Shown here: piece after piece, positions 32,773 through 44,955 of the stretch
Numbering within the stretch: position 1 is the first letter of the stretch
How the letters are laid out: every line of letters begins with the position of its first letter
DNA from: Astropecten irregularis
Lineage: Eukaryota; Echinodermata; Asteroidea; Paxillosida; Astropectinidae
Reading direction: 5' to 3'
Assembly: GCA_963971285.1 (NCBI GenBank)
Contig: OZ020258.1
Span: forward strand, 12,916,614-12,980,613
Length of the DNA stretch: 64,000 bases
Program-made: the position numbers and the translations under genes
The notes under the pieces: model-generated
Database searches by the model: none
The model's input: only the letters and a program-made list of their open reading frames with translations
What the model was told of the DNA's origin: nothing

Positions 32773-33632
32773 ATTTCATAGAGCTGCTTAAGCACCAAAA
32801 TTTGCTTAGCACCAAAAAACCCGGTCAATAAAATCAGTATGCCAGCCAAAACTTAAAATGTCCCTATACGCCAATACATCAAACCACCTTGTGCAGGGGC
32901 CAGTTTCATAGAGCTGCTTAAGCACCAAAATTTGCTTAGCACCAAAAAATCTGGTTAATAAAATCAGTATGCCAGCCAAAACTCAATAAATGTCCCTATA
33001 CGCCAATACATCAAACCACCCTATACAAGTGCAAATTTCATAGAGCTACTTAAGCACCAACATTTGCTTAGCACCAAAAGCCCTGATCAATAAAATCAGT
33101 ATGCCAGCCAAAACTCCTTGTAAGTGTTATGCTCAGCAAAATAATGGCCGAATACAAGTCAAAAGCAGTAAATATCACTTGAACATTTGGTTGGCAATCC
33201 TGTTTGGTCAAGGAAGACTTTCCATGCTTTAAGGTAATATCATACTTTGGTTTTTGTCAAAGAAATACAGATTCATTTGCAAATATTTCAAGGAAGATAC
33301 AATAATAGTCATCTGTGAAAATTTCAGTCCCATACGGTGCCCACCTTTTGAGAAAACAGTGAAAAACAGCCACAGTATTTCTTAAGTCTTTTCTCTTTTT
33401 TTTTTTGGATCTTTTAAAAGATCAAAAAGATTTTCGGTCGTTGTTTTACTATTAATTTCTGAATAACTACACCATTTCAGGCGGAACAATTTTAATTGTA
33501 TGTTTCTACCACCACCATCTTCAAAACCTGTAAATTATACGTAAATCTGTGAACATTTCTGTTTTGGTCTCTTACCAAAGTATGATACTACCTTTAAGCA
33601 AATTTTGAAAAGCAGCTCTATGAAATTAGCCC
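32773..33632 (+). mobile_element. A MITE, type 2, with tandemly repeated left part and a B1 insertion
   Basis: The left end TTTCATAGAGCTGCTTAAGC occurs at about 32,773, 32,903 and 33,035 (the last slightly changed), about 131 bp apart. Two partial units therefore precede the full copy. The full copy is split at its TTAA (in ATGCTTAAGC) by a B1 element at 33,228-33,600. The A sequence resumes with GCAAATTTTGAAAAGCAGCT and ends ATGAAATTAGCCC. Confidence 0.8.
33228..33600 (-). mobile_element. B1 MITE inserted in A at TTAA
   Basis: It starts TTTAAGGTAATATCATACTT and ends AGTATGATACTACCTTTAA. The flanking A sequence CCATGC on the left and GCAAATTTT on the right rejoins as a normal A element when B1 and one TTAA are removed. 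This directly shows TTAA target duplication. Confidence 0.9.
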
Positions 33633-35996
33633 ATGGTTTTTGTCCACCATTTTCTTGACAACCTATTGTGCACACAGTATAACACATCACACGGGCTACA
33701 TTTTCTTGGACAACATTGTGAAGAATTGACTTGGGAACGAGGTGAGAATACCCAGCGAGGAAGTCAATGGTACACAGCTTTGTCCCTCAACGAACAAGGC
33801 GGCACAAAGCCATACTTCATGTCTGCAACTCCCAAAATGAAATTAGACGATGAAAAAGAAGAACACACACACATACTGTACATGCTAGTGATGCATTATA
33901 CTATGCAAACGCCCACGTATCATCCTTAATGAAAGAATAATTTCCACATTTTTTGACATCAAAGTCGCAATGTCACAAGTAATTCGTCGGCATTTTTGTT
34001 ATTTGTTTTGGGGCTTCCGATTTTAGTTGTGTGCGATATACCTTGGTGACACTTTCGACGGAGCGCGTTGGCGTTTGGCTAATAAAATGATTTACAGGGA
34101 TATCAACGTTGGTACGATTTTCATGTAGGAGAAACTAAGAACTGGGTAAATCTGGGTTAGTGTGGAAAGCGGATGTAGTGTAAGCCTTATGGTCTTATGC
34201 ATTTTGATCGATACCATCCATGATTGGAATTTTGGTCTTTGAGGATCACAGCGACGATGCATCACCCCGACTGCGACGCGTCATCCCAAGCCACCAAAAT
34301 AATCACATTTTACAACCGACTTGCGAAGGCAAAACCCTACTTCATCAATATCTAATGTTTATTAACATCAATCACGGCTCCGCCAGTATAGCAAGCGCGG
34401 GTCCGGAAGTCCTGTATTCCTAGCGCTGCTATCCTTATTGCTCCAAATCCTCCAATTCCCGTACGTCTCAGTGGACTTCCGGTTCCATCGCCGCCGGCAA
34501 ACTTACAGCCTGAGACCTACCTGATGCTTTTTTTTTTTTTACGAGCTCCACAAAATGCTCTTACTGTGCATCACACACAGCGCGCCGGGCTGACTATATC
34601 AAACTACGGAAGTGAAGTAATTCTCTGCCGTTGTAGAGAAGTCTGCGTTCACCCTTGATTAAGCAAGGTGGCAGGGTGCCTCCGCTTTGCAATATACGTC
34701 GTTGCCGACTCTGGACCCGCTTGAGTAGGGGGTTTAATTGGGCCTCGGGCCATGAGAGGGAGCGAGAGAGAAAAATAAAGGGTAGGTTCAAAGACTCGAG
34801 TTTGACGACTACTAGTGTTGGACCGCCGCACCACGATCTGAAAAAGAGTTGAACTGCACTATAGCGAAGTATGCCGCTTTGGAAATGTCTCCCCATTATT
34901 GGTTCAGGAAAAGAGGATGAATTGCTAGCCTGATGGAATCTGAATGTGCGTCACATCGATCGTTTATACAAGGCACTTCATAGATCACTAGACGAAACAA
35001 AAACGAAGCAAAGAGTTCTTTGGAGCAATTTGGTGATAGTCACTCGACAAAAAATGGCCTCGAAAGTAATAACCTTGATGATTTTACTGAGAAGAAGCAT
35101 TTAAGATGTATCAAATATGAAACAACGTCGAAGTGGTTGCCGTTAAATGGCCAGCAATCGGAAGTATCAATAATCATGACTTTGAAGAGTCAATAATTCT
35201 CTGAGATTACCAATTGAAGAAAAATATCCTGCTTTGATGGAGATATTTACTTCCAAGAGGCAATGCAGCAAATAAAGGACATAATTCCCCATAAGCAATC
35301 ACGTTGACCTTTGGATCAGCAATGCTCAATGCTGAATATAAATAGAACTTTCTAAGGGCATTTGTGCACAGTAGGCCTACGTTAACAATTATACTCACCA
35401 ACGTGCAGGTAAAGACATCTTTATAAATAACATGGAGAAAGAATATTGTTCCCTAAAGTGCTTTTGGGATGTGGGGTTATTAATGACCGAATGATGATAT
35501 ATTTCTTCGCATCTTCGGTGCTTAATTTAGTTTCTAAACTCTTATTTCTGCCCATGGCCCTGATTTGGGTATATTACGTTTCCCGCGCAGTATGAAGTTA
35601 GTTAAGTAGCACGTGCGCTTGCCTCGTTGACTGCCTCTGCGCATGCGCGGCTCACGAGTACGCCTAATCCGTCTTAGGGCCTCGGATGGTTATAATACGT
35701 AGCGAGACTGCTGTACGTTCTTATGGGGGTTGTTCAGCATACGAAATGCTTGCGAGATTGTTCAGCTATTGTCCGAAAATTTGACAAACTGAAATGTGTT
35801 AAAAGTGGTGAATGAATTGATCAAGCTTAGACAAAGAATTACCAGTCAAATGGGCATTATTGACCAATAATCAACAAAAATCAATCAGTTATAGGCCTAT
35901 GTCAAGTTTTATTTTGAGTAAAGAATTCGAATATGGTGAGTTATCATCATGCCGTTTGTGTTTCAAGAGTAATGCCTATAACTACAAATGGGGTAT
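33633..35996. other. Unassigned, with GC-richer parts at 34,380-34,900 and 35,570-35,720
   Basis: No exon can be supported. The part around 34,430-34,850 is less A+T-rich and has a 100-codon minus-strand frame with no recognised domain. The later part carries NRF1-like and E-box motifs (separate entry). No known repeat family of the window is present. Confidence 0.45.
35620..35649. promoter_or_regulatory. E-box and perfect NRF1-type palindrome
   Basis: CACGTG at 35,620-35,625 and TGCGCATGCGCG at 35,638-35,649 lie in a locally CpG-rich patch. The second fits the NRF1 consensus YGCGCAYGCGCR exactly. In animals this motif is typical of housekeeping promoters. No adjacent exon is visible, so a promoter role is only a possibility. 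Confidence 0.4.
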
Positions 35997-36240
35997 TAGG
36001 GAGACACGTTAGCATCTAAAAGTGGACATTAGGGAGACATCGGGACTTAGGGAGATATTTCGATGTCTCCCTAAAGGTACCAGCTACCTTTTAGAGACAT
36101 ATTTTTGAGTCCACATTTTAATAGAAGACAGAGAATGCTCTCAGTATTAACATATGTCTATTTCAATATCTTTGGTGAGAAGGATGTTTAGAAATAGGTA
36201 AGTAAAGTTTGTGCACGACTCTATGGGAAAGTCTTCCCGA
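35997..36240 (+). mobile_element. F repeat, copy 2
   Basis: The head repeats GGGAGACA three times and pairs with GATGTCTCCCTAA. The body AGACAGAGAATGCTCTCAGT, GGATGTTTAGAAATAGGTAA and GTGCACGACTCTATGGGAAA matches the other copies. Confidence 0.75.
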
Positions 36241-36542
36241 GTCCCATCCTCGGATTATATTACTACAACTTATCCCACTCCTATAGAAGGTGTGCAGCAT
36301 CTTCCAAAATAAGAAGGGCCTTCCTGCTTATCAATTTAGTTTGGAATTCAAAAATTTACAAGGAACTTCTTTCATCTCCGAAACCCATATCTTTTATATC
36401 GTCTGAGGTTCTGCACTCATATGACTCACACGCTTTGCCAAGTTCTGTTCTTTCTGTTGACACCTCTTGCAACGTGCTGTATCACTGCGCAATATACAGA
36501 TATTTCAGGACCTCTGTTTTATTGCCTTTTACTAACGTAGTG

Positions 36543-36874
36543 TTAAAGGTGTAATACAGGAATGGTAATGGTCACAGAACTGCACTCATACTTTGTCTAA
36601 TCCAACATGTACATGGAATTATAAGCCTGTGAAAATTTGAGCTCAATCGGAGATCCGAGTCTCGCGAAAATAGCAAAGAACGACTGTTTTCTTATAAAAC
36701 AAGGAATGTTTTTTGATCTCGACGAGACGTACATTATTTGGTTTACACTTTTCTAAAATATTTTAGCAGGGGGTTTCTTTCAAGTCTACCTTTATAGAGT
36801 GTATGTTAAAGGTAAATCTATGAAGTCACGTTTCTGTTTTGGTATGTTATCCAATCTTGTAGTTATATATCTTT
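36543..36874 (-). mobile_element. B2 MITE, diverged
   Basis: It starts TTAAAGGTGTAATACAGGAA and keeps GAGCTCAATCGGAGATCCGA. The later third is strongly changed, but the end CCAATCTTGTAGTTATATA plus TCTTTAA is recognisable. Confidence 0.7.
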
Positions 36875-37569
36875 AAGTTTGAATAGCGTCGCCACCAACT
36901 GCAGTTTTAAAGTGATTATCGATCAAATTAAGACATCTTCAATAGGTCAATACCCAACGTTTAGTCGATGGACGTTAATTTGAATCGAGCCGCTAGTAGA
37001 GAAGTGATGATCACCGCCATGGTCCTCGTTTTCCTATCACAACCATTCGTTCCCTTTCCCATCCCCTTTTTAGGACAGAACCCATTTTCCACGTATCAGA
37101 TAAAATCTTCACTATTTGCCTTCATAAAAGATCCTGCAAGGATCGAAACGTCAGGCCCTCCTAACTCCAAGCATTTTTAAATTTGCAAGCAAAGCCGATA
37201 ACTCAGCGATCTATTTCAGGTAATGTTTTTGGTTGATGAGCAGTTTGCAGCAGTAAATTCTTACTTGCACCTGACAATTTGGCTTAGAAATAAATAAGAT
37301 ATGTTTTACGAAATACTTTGACGTTCTGAAAATGCTAAATCAACACAACAGCAGAACGTTATAAGAAATATATTTATAATATAACATTTTTTTCGTTTCT
37401 GTCGATGCCTTCATTTTGGTCTGGATAATAATTTGGCATAAGCTTCAATTTTCTTCAAAGAATTCAGTTGACATAGACTAATCTTGTAAAAGGTAAACGT
37501 AAAAAAACGGCACAAATCTGCATCTTCGGTGATGAATTTAGAAGATAGCTGTCATATGATGACATTGAC
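36875..37569. other. Unassigned spacer
   Basis: No gene is recognised. TTTGGTTGATGAGCAGTTTG near 37,230 resembles a stretch near 3,875. Confidence 0.45.
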
Positions 37570-37934
37570 TTAAAGGTAGTATCATACTTTGGTAAGAAAC
37601 CAAAACAGAAATGTTCACAGATTTACGTTTAACTTACAGGGTATGAAGATAGTGGTAGTAGAAACATACCGTTAAATATTTTCCGCCTGAAATGGTGTAT
37701 TTATCCAGAAAGTAGTAAAACAACGACCGAAAATCGTTTGATCTTTTAAAAGATCAAAAATAAACGAGAAAAGACTTAAGAAATACTGCGGCCTTTTTTC
37801 ACGATTTTCTTAAAAAGTGGGCACCGCATGGGACTGACATTTTCACAGATGACTGTGACTGTATCTTCCTTGATATCTTTTGCCCATGAATCTGTATTTC
37901 TTTGATAAAAACCAAAGTATGATATTACCTTTAA
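37570..37934 (+). mobile_element. B1 MITE, complete
   Basis: Both TTAA-bounded ends are clean (TTAAAGGTAGTATCATACTT and AGTATGATATTACCTTTAA), and the full set of internal blocks is present. It is a good reference copy for the family. Confidence 0.9.
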
Positions 37935-40039
37935 AATCCTACGAATGATATTGAGTTTCAATAGACAGAAGGAGCGACCATATTCACGCACAATTGCACG
38001 GCAAGATCAATTCGTCATCTCATTTCAGTCGTACTAATATCGCAGACCTATAATAAAAGCTCCTGTTATTTCAGAACCACCCTATTCTCAAGAGGTATCT
38101 TCACTGGGCGAACCTGAACCTCGGTTTATTAATAAAATCTCCATTTTTTTTTATATCCGTGGGTCTGTACAACCATTTTATGGTTGCAGGTGATATCTCA
38201 ATTGCGCGCCGCTGGCAAATTGCATCCATTGCATTTACTAGCGATAATTTACTTTTGTTCATCGAACTCTTTGGGCCAAGTGCTGTTTGTTTTAGAATAT
38301 TGAATTATGATTCCTTAGCTCTTTCAATTCCATAGCAATTAATCTCAACTTGCATCAACAAAAATACCACTTTGGACACAGATTAGTAATGGGTGTATTT
38401 ACACATCACAAGGGAAGAATTGTTTAAGTAAGTAGCAATTTTTCTATGAAATTATTGGTCAGTTATTAAAACGACGTTCGAATGATTTGACTTACCTTGA
38501 ACAGAGAAGTAGTAGCAATTTACCGGCTTCCCACTGTGATCAAGTGCTGTTGAGGAGAAATCTCCTCGAGATTAACCGATTGGTATTCAGTAGCGGATTT
38601 TCTCGATTTGTAGTAGGCGGCACAGTAGTCACCAGTAGGGGCAACAAAAAAACATGAACGTGGAATCTTTCATTCAGAATCTAGTCCTATAGACGTTGAC
38701 TGACTAGCGATGGTAGGTGACGATGACGAGTAGGCCTACACGTATACCCAGGACCTAGAGCAGGTGTCAACTTCCACCTGCCAACCACACGCGCTCGGTC
38801 AGATATCAGAATCCTTCTGCAAAGTGACAAGGTGAAGGTGGGTCTCCCAGGCTAGGCCACAGTGATGTGAGGTCGGTTAACACCGCTTAACGCTCACTGT
38901 GAAGATTCTATTCTTGTCTCTCCCGTTTGGCAGCAGCGGGGAGCTCAGCGACATCTGACTTTACGATCGCGAGGGAAATGCCAAGTATAAATGGCAAGTC
39001 ACTGCCTGTCATTGAATTAGGCCAGTTTTTGACGTAGTGTGTAACTCGAGAGACCCTGTCATTCACGAACTAATATTTGTGCGAGCCGGACAAGTTTTGG
39101 CAACCTCTCTCCTGGGATCTTGGCAAAATGTGAAGCAACAGATCGGATTTAATGAAAGGCGTGGAGGCGTTGGAGGTGATTCCCTCCGCTGGGACTTAAT
39201 TGTTCCGTCACGTATATACTTCGAAAACAAAGTGGCGTCGCTGCTATCTACGGTAGCTCGTTTTGCAGTCAATGAAACGCCTCGTAAAATGCTCTGACAT
39301 CTGTTTCGATGATGTGTGACGTGTGGGCCGAGAGTTCATCAGCAGACGTGATGGAAGAAGTGATACTAAAAAAAAACCTGATGCTGATCTCCGTGCCTTA
39401 GCAAAGATAAATCAATGACTTAGTGAAGTGGTCGTGTCTGGTACGGCAGCCTGGTATCAACTGGCGCGCTTGTCGGTCGAGCACTGGGCGACCCATGCAT
39501 GCGTGTAATTCACTGCGAGCAAGCGGCAGCGCGCGTTATACGTTACCGGTACAAGAAAATATTGAACCTGACCGAGTCAGCATGTGTGAAATCGACAACA
39601 ATGACGGAGTATCCGATTGTAATAATTAAAAAGAGAAACGCGCAATTTCATATTCACCCTTCAGTCAGGAACCAATGACTAAGGGCCAGGCCATTCCACC
39701 GGAATGTCACAATATAGCTGGTCAGGGATTCCCAATACACCGCCATGCTTGCCGCGAGAAAATGTCGAATAGTATGTAATAATTATGTTTGGGAATTCAC
39801 TCCCTCGGGTGCTTTTTTTTTCGCCTTGTTTTACCTACACATGTTCACATGACAGGTATGAACTGCTGACGACATACATGTGATGTGCATTCATTCTGAA
39901 TGTAAGGTGAATATGCGTGTGTATAGAGGAAAATGGCTGCTACATGAAATGATAAAGTCTGAAAAATTCATTGAAAAATAGCATTCGCGGCAGTCAAAAG
40001 ATGCGACTTGGTGACAATTTCAATTTATATTTTGTCATA
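37935..40039. other. Unassigned, CpG-richer at about 38,700-39,620
   Basis: The part at 38,700-39,620 is noticeably less A+T-rich than its surroundings, and short frames at 39,037-39,297 (86 codons) and 39,423-39,629 (68 codons) are open. I recognise no domain and no splice-consistent set of exons. A promoter-proximal region or untranslated first exon is possible but not shown. Confidence 0.4.
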
Positions 40040-40399
40040 TTAAAGGTAGTATCATACTTCGGTAGCATACCGAAACAGAAATCATCACAGATTAACCTAT
40101 ACCTTACAGGCTATAAAGACGGTGATGGTAGAATTTACATACCGTTAAAGTTTCTTCTGTCTGAAAAGCTGTATTTATCCAGAAAAGAGTAAAACAGTGA
40201 ACAAAATGATCATTTAAAGATCAAAATAAAAGAGGAAAGACTTAAGAAATACTGTGGCCGTTTTTCACTGTTTTCTCAAAAAGTTGGCACCGTATGGGAC
40301 TGAAATTTTCACAGATGACTGTTACTGTATCTACCTTGATATTTTTGCACATGAATCTGTATTTCTTTGACAAAAACCAAAGTATGATATTACCTTTAA
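40040..40399 (+). mobile_element. B1 MITE, complete
   Basis: The ends TTAAAGGTAGTATCATACTT and AGTATGATATTACCTTTAA are intact, with the standard interior. It is well preserved. Confidence 0.9.
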
Positions 40400-40629
40400 C
40401 AGACTACATCTTCTTAATTAAAATGCACACCGAGCTATAGTGTTTACATGTAATTCCAATCACAATTGCATGTCTCTTTCATCGCTGTATGAATGAAAAT
40501 ACTTCATCTCTGCAGCACAGGTATAAATTTCAAATTCATTCATCACCACTGGCAATTTCCCCTAAAGAAAATAATTCCAGCCCGTCGTTCTATTTCGTGA
40601 AAATTTGTGAAATCCCTCAAACATAATCA

Positions 40630-40880
40630 GGGCCCTATTTCACGGCGCTGCCTAGCACAAAACAAATCGCTAAGCATGACATTTCTGTCTTTAAAAAAAC
40701 CCAGGACTAACAACCAAATTTTCATGTGAAGTGTGTATCACTTGTGATTGTTCTTTGGCTGTATGTTGTTCGCTCACCATGAATATCAAATGGAATTGTT
40801 AACTGTTGTTTGTTTTATTGGGCAAGACATTTTTGTGCTAAGCAATTTGTTTGTGCTAAGCAGCTCCATGAATTTGGCAC
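40630..40880 (+). mobile_element. A MITE, type 1
   Basis: It begins GGGCCCTATTTCACGGCGCT and ends AGCAGCTCCATGAATTTGGC. The type 1 interior includes CACTTGTGATTGTTCTTTGG and TGTTTGTTTTATTGGGC. Confidence 0.85.
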
Positions 40881-41526
40881 AAGGGTTTTCAATGTCGTAA
40901 GACATTCATACAAGGAAAATATGAGATGCATGCTGTGTGCGATGAAATATTATTTTCATACTCGTTCATTTTATGTATTGCTTGCCATATTCACCCTTTT
41001 TTATTGATCACTGTGAAGAATGGTGTGATACGGACACAGTATACAACACGGATGACCTTGACTTCTAAAGGCTAACCATTTGTAAGCCCAGAATATACCT
41101 GCTTAAATCTATACCAGCCAGGGTAACCCGTACAGTCATCGATTTTTATGACATCAAATCTTGACGGCTTAGGAGTGTGTCCCAATTGCTGTTGGCTTTG
41201 CAAAAAAGGCGATATATTTTCCACCCGTTTGGAACTAGAAAAGACACAACAGAGCCGATTGGAATAATAAAAAAAAATATTATAATCATCTGATATATTA
41301 TTGTCCTCACTATTAATGGAGATGATTTATTTATTGTCTGTATTGTGTGCGTTTCATTGTCAAGTGGTCGATTTTGTTTGCCTTGTCATGTCGTCATGTG
41401 ATCTTAGCTTGTCTATTTGCTTGCAAATTTTAGTGCTGTTTCTATCTCGACTCTCTGCGTTTAATTCCTGTTTAGTTTGCTACTTCATATGCAGTTGATG
41501 CTGTCAATGTTTTCAAATGTGGTGCT
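40881..41526. other. Unassigned spacer
   Basis: No gene or recurring repeat is recognised. Confidence 0.5.
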
Positions 41527-41557
41527 GCTTTGCTGCTGCTGCTGCTGTTGCTGTTGC

Positions 41558-41588
<31 letters not shown>

Positions 41589-41632
41589 GCTGCTGTTGTT
41601 GCTGTTGCTGTTGCTGTTGCTGTTGTTGTTGT

Positions 41633-41667
<35 letters not shown>

Positions 41668-41698
41668 CTGCTGCTGCTGCTGTTGCTGTTGATGTTGC

Positions 41699-41739
<41 letters not shown>

Positions 41740-41818
41740 ATGTTGCTGTTGATGTTGCTGTTGCTGTTGCTGCTGCTGTTGCTGTTGCTGCTGCTGCTGC
41801 TGCTGTTGCTGTTGCTGT

Positions 41819-41868
<50 letters not shown>

Positions 41869-42285
41869 ATGTTGCTGTTGATGTTGCTGTTGATGTTGCT
41901 GTTGCTGTTGATGTTGCTCTTGTTGCTGCTGTTTCTGTTGCTGTTTCTGTTGTTGTTTCTGTTGCTGTTGATGTTGATGTTGATGTGCTGTTGCTGTTGC
42001 TGTTTCTGTTTCTGTTTCTGTTGCTGTTGCTGTTGATACTGCTCTTGTTGTTGCTGTTGCTGTTGATGTTGTTCTTGTGGCTCTTGCTCTAATTGTTGCT
42101 GTTGATATTGATCTTGTTGTGGCTGTTGCTGTTGTTGCAGTTGCTGCTGACACTGCTATTGTTGTTGCTGCTGCTGCTGTTGCTGAGTGATGTTGTTGTT
42201 GTTGTTGCTGTTGTTGCTTCGAATGCTGCTGATGCCACTGATGTTATTGCTGCTATTGCTGCTAGGCTGCCTTTTCAGCTTTAGT
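41527..42285. repeat. Long CTG/TTG trinucleotide repeat (CAG/CAA on the minus strand)
   Basis: About 750 bp of CTG and TTG triplets with occasional ATG, and TTT or CTC toward the right. On the minus strand the core (about 41,527-41,935) reads as an almost uninterrupted glutamine tract with rare histidine. Frames on both strands stay open because the triplets contain few stops. No coding exon borders are seen. It could be a pure microsatellite or a polyglutamine-coding exon. I favour a microsatellite. Confidence 0.9.
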
Positions 42286-42808
42286 GCTGCTAAAACCGGT
42301 CAACTGCTGCCGCTTCCGTAGATGATGAAGATGATGGTGATGCTAGTCTTAATGCTATTGTTTCCGTTGCTTGGAGACGTAGAAACTCGTACACACTACA
42401 TCCAATGTTTGTGTCACTGATCTCAATAAATCATCTCACATCATTTGAAGCATAATAGATGTATCGTGTTCTCATACAAATAATGTCATCCTTTATCAAG
42501 CCTATATGTATTCCGGGTCATTTCCCGGTCAGTGAGTTTATAGTCTGCAACAGGTGATTACTAATTAATGTATATCGCTACTGAGTACTGACACAATGTA
42601 GGAAAGCGGTTAATCTCATTGCTCATCACTGCCTAGTTTCGCCTGTCTCTTATTCTCCTTCATTCGTGGAAACTCGAATCGGCGAATGAGACCACAAGCC
42701 TCTGGGTTATTTATTTTATGATGTTAATTTACAATTGTTTTAAATTGTTTCTTTTTTATACAGTTTCTATAGTTATTATTTGAATAGTATTCATGTATTC
42801 AGTATTCG
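42286..42808. other. Unassigned spacer
   Basis: No gene or recurring repeat is recognised. Confidence 0.5.
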
Positions 42809-43170
42809 TTAAAGGTACTATCCTTCTTTGGTATAGCATACCGAAACAGATATCTTCACAGAAATATATATAACTTACATGATATAAAGATGGTGATGGT
42901 AGAAACATACCGTTAAAATTGTTCTGCCTGAAATGCTATATTTATCTAGAAAATGCAATTGACCAAAAACAATTTTGATCTTCGGAAGATCGATAATATT
43001 CTGAAAAGATATAAAAAATACCGCGGGCGTTTTTCACTCACAGTCAAAACGGTGGGCACCACGGTATGGGACTGGAGATTTCAAAGATGACTGTTACTGT
43101 ATCTTCCTTTATATTTTGCCCACGAATTTGCATTTCTTTGACAAAAACCAAAGTATGCAATTACCTATAA
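42809..43170 (+). mobile_element. B1 MITE
   Basis: It starts TTAAAGGTACTATCCTTCTT and ends AGTATGCAATTACCTATAA. The right TTAA is mutated. The central hairpin is GATCTTCGGAAGATC, a variant shared with the copy at 47,272. Confidence 0.85.
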
Positions 43171-44370
43171 ATATCATGGGGATTCGGTGTTCTTACTGAT
43201 GTGAAAATTCATGATGTTATATGTAGCTAGACCGCATTTGTGTGTATTTTCATGCTCAGTCATGAAAATAAACCGAATTATACCACCGTCTCCATGGATA
43301 TTTTTTCTTGGCATGTTTCCCAAGATTATGTCGTTACATTAACGCACATCACGTGCGGGAATTCGTATCCTTGACAGATGATATAATTCTATTAAACGAA
43401 TGGAACGGCACGGCGAAATGCAGAGGGGAAGCAGAGGTCAAAAGGTCAAAGATCACATTCAAATGAGGACTCCTCCATTTTATACCATTGACTTTCACTG
43501 ATATGAATCACACTGGCCATTATATCATATTGATGTTACGTACGACAGTGTTGCCTAGCCACCTACACCTGTCAAGGTCGCGTTACTATATTACATTTTA
43601 GCACGCTATAGAGACAAATTATTATGATGAGGAAGCTCCTATTGATATTTCATATAATAATGATAAGAATATTGAATAAAACGCAAAGAAATGAAATTCA
43701 TCAATTTGATATTATAGACAAAATTATGCTTATGCGAGCCCAACAGAATCATGAGTATTTATACAGACATGGCACTTGGCAGAGTTGAATTGAGAAAATG
43801 TGTGTTTTTGACTGCAATAATTGCCTTGAGCGAGCGGCGTTTATATTATGGATTTGCTAACAGCACCCGATCGTTTGCCGTCCCAGCATGGCCCTCTTTC
43901 ACCGCTAGAGGGCTTTGACGAGCTAGCGAGGACCGAAAAAGTGCAGTTCAAATCAATAATATATATTTTTATCATTATTATATTATTTTAATTTGTAGGC
44001 GCGGGCTAGCCTTCGCTTTTTACCGCCTTCTATAATCGGGAAAAATTAAGTACAGAGTCAATAATGTATTCAAATGATTAAATATTTACAAACTCCCCAC
44101 GCTCCAAATTATGTTCTGAAATAATCCCGTTTGATTATTCTTTTTAATCTTTTGCCTCAGCCATTGTTTCTGTGGCTTTGGGGTATATAGGTTGAAAATT
44201 AATTTCGTGACATATGCCATTTTAATTTTGAAATATATTATGTGATTGTATTCATTTTCACAGATGTTACCGGTCACTTTTCCCATGAAAAAAAGTATAA
44301 AACGTACTTTTAAAAGAAATTAAAGGGAAATTTACCAAAAAAATTATAGTGTTTGGCCAAAAACATTACA
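43171..44370. other. Unassigned, with one CTCF-like site
   Basis: No gene or recurring repeat is recognised. A short patch at 43,860-43,945 is less A+T-rich and contains the motif listed separately. Confidence 0.45.
43912..43923 (+). promoter_or_regulatory. CTCF-like motif
   Basis: CCGCTAGAGGGC matches the core CTCF consensus CCASYAGRKGGC at 11 of 12 positions. CTCF and its motif are conserved in many bilaterians. One motif in 64 kb can arise by chance, so binding is only a possibility. Confidence 0.35.
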
Positions 44371-44955
44371 GACTCGTGTTGAAGTACTCGCACTCGTACT
44401 CGAGTACAACTCGAGTACAGAATACTCGGCTCGTTATCGATAAAAAGTACTCATACATAGTAAAATGTACTTGGCCCGTACTCGATAAAAAGTACTCGAA
44501 AATAAATGTACTTGGCCCGTACTCGATTCCATGTACTCGAGTTTTTGAAGTGTAAGTACTTGACCATTTAGTGCAAATTTCATTTGCGTTACAATTTCAC
44601 GGTTGATAATGTTGCCGATTTCCGAGTATGAAGATCATCGGGAGTTTAGTATCAAATGGAGTAAGCGGCACAGTGTCATTTGCACGGGTTTGAAAAACAT
44701 TAATTTCTGAGAAGAGTGGCACAACATGATCGACCTCCAATTATAATCATCGTTGTGAAAAAAAATGCATTTTTTTGCACTGTGCATTGATACTGTACTC
44801 GGACGTGGACTTGGACTTTGGTACTCGGACTCGGCCCTGTACTCGACCTGAATGTACTCGGACTCGATACTTAGGACTTGGACTCGGCAGCAATGTACTC
44901 GGACTCGGCCCAGTACTCAGACCTTGAAGTACTCGGAGTACTCGGTACTTGGATA
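44371..44955. repeat. GTACTCG-rich repetitive block
   Basis: Two clusters of GTACTCG, ACTCGGACTCGG and CTCGTACTCGAGTAC words (44,371-44,560 and 44,790-44,955) flank ~230 bp of ordinary sequence. The GTAC and CTCGAG palindromes give extensive self-complementarity. The arrangement could be a foldback-type element. Its ends are not defined. Confidence 0.65.

Noticed and set aside
34594-34896. 100-codon minus-strand frame as a coding exon
   Set aside because: No domain, splice context or start/stop logic supports it. Length alone is within chance for a GC-richer patch.
39037-39297. 86-codon + strand frame as a coding exon
   Set aside because: No recognisable domain, and an overlapping frame on the other strand is equally open.
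41485-42153. Minus-strand 222-codon glutamine-rich frame as a gene
   Set aside because: Other frames are equally open (poly-leucine, poly-alanine/valine), and no exon borders or non-repeat domain are visible. It is kept only as a finding.
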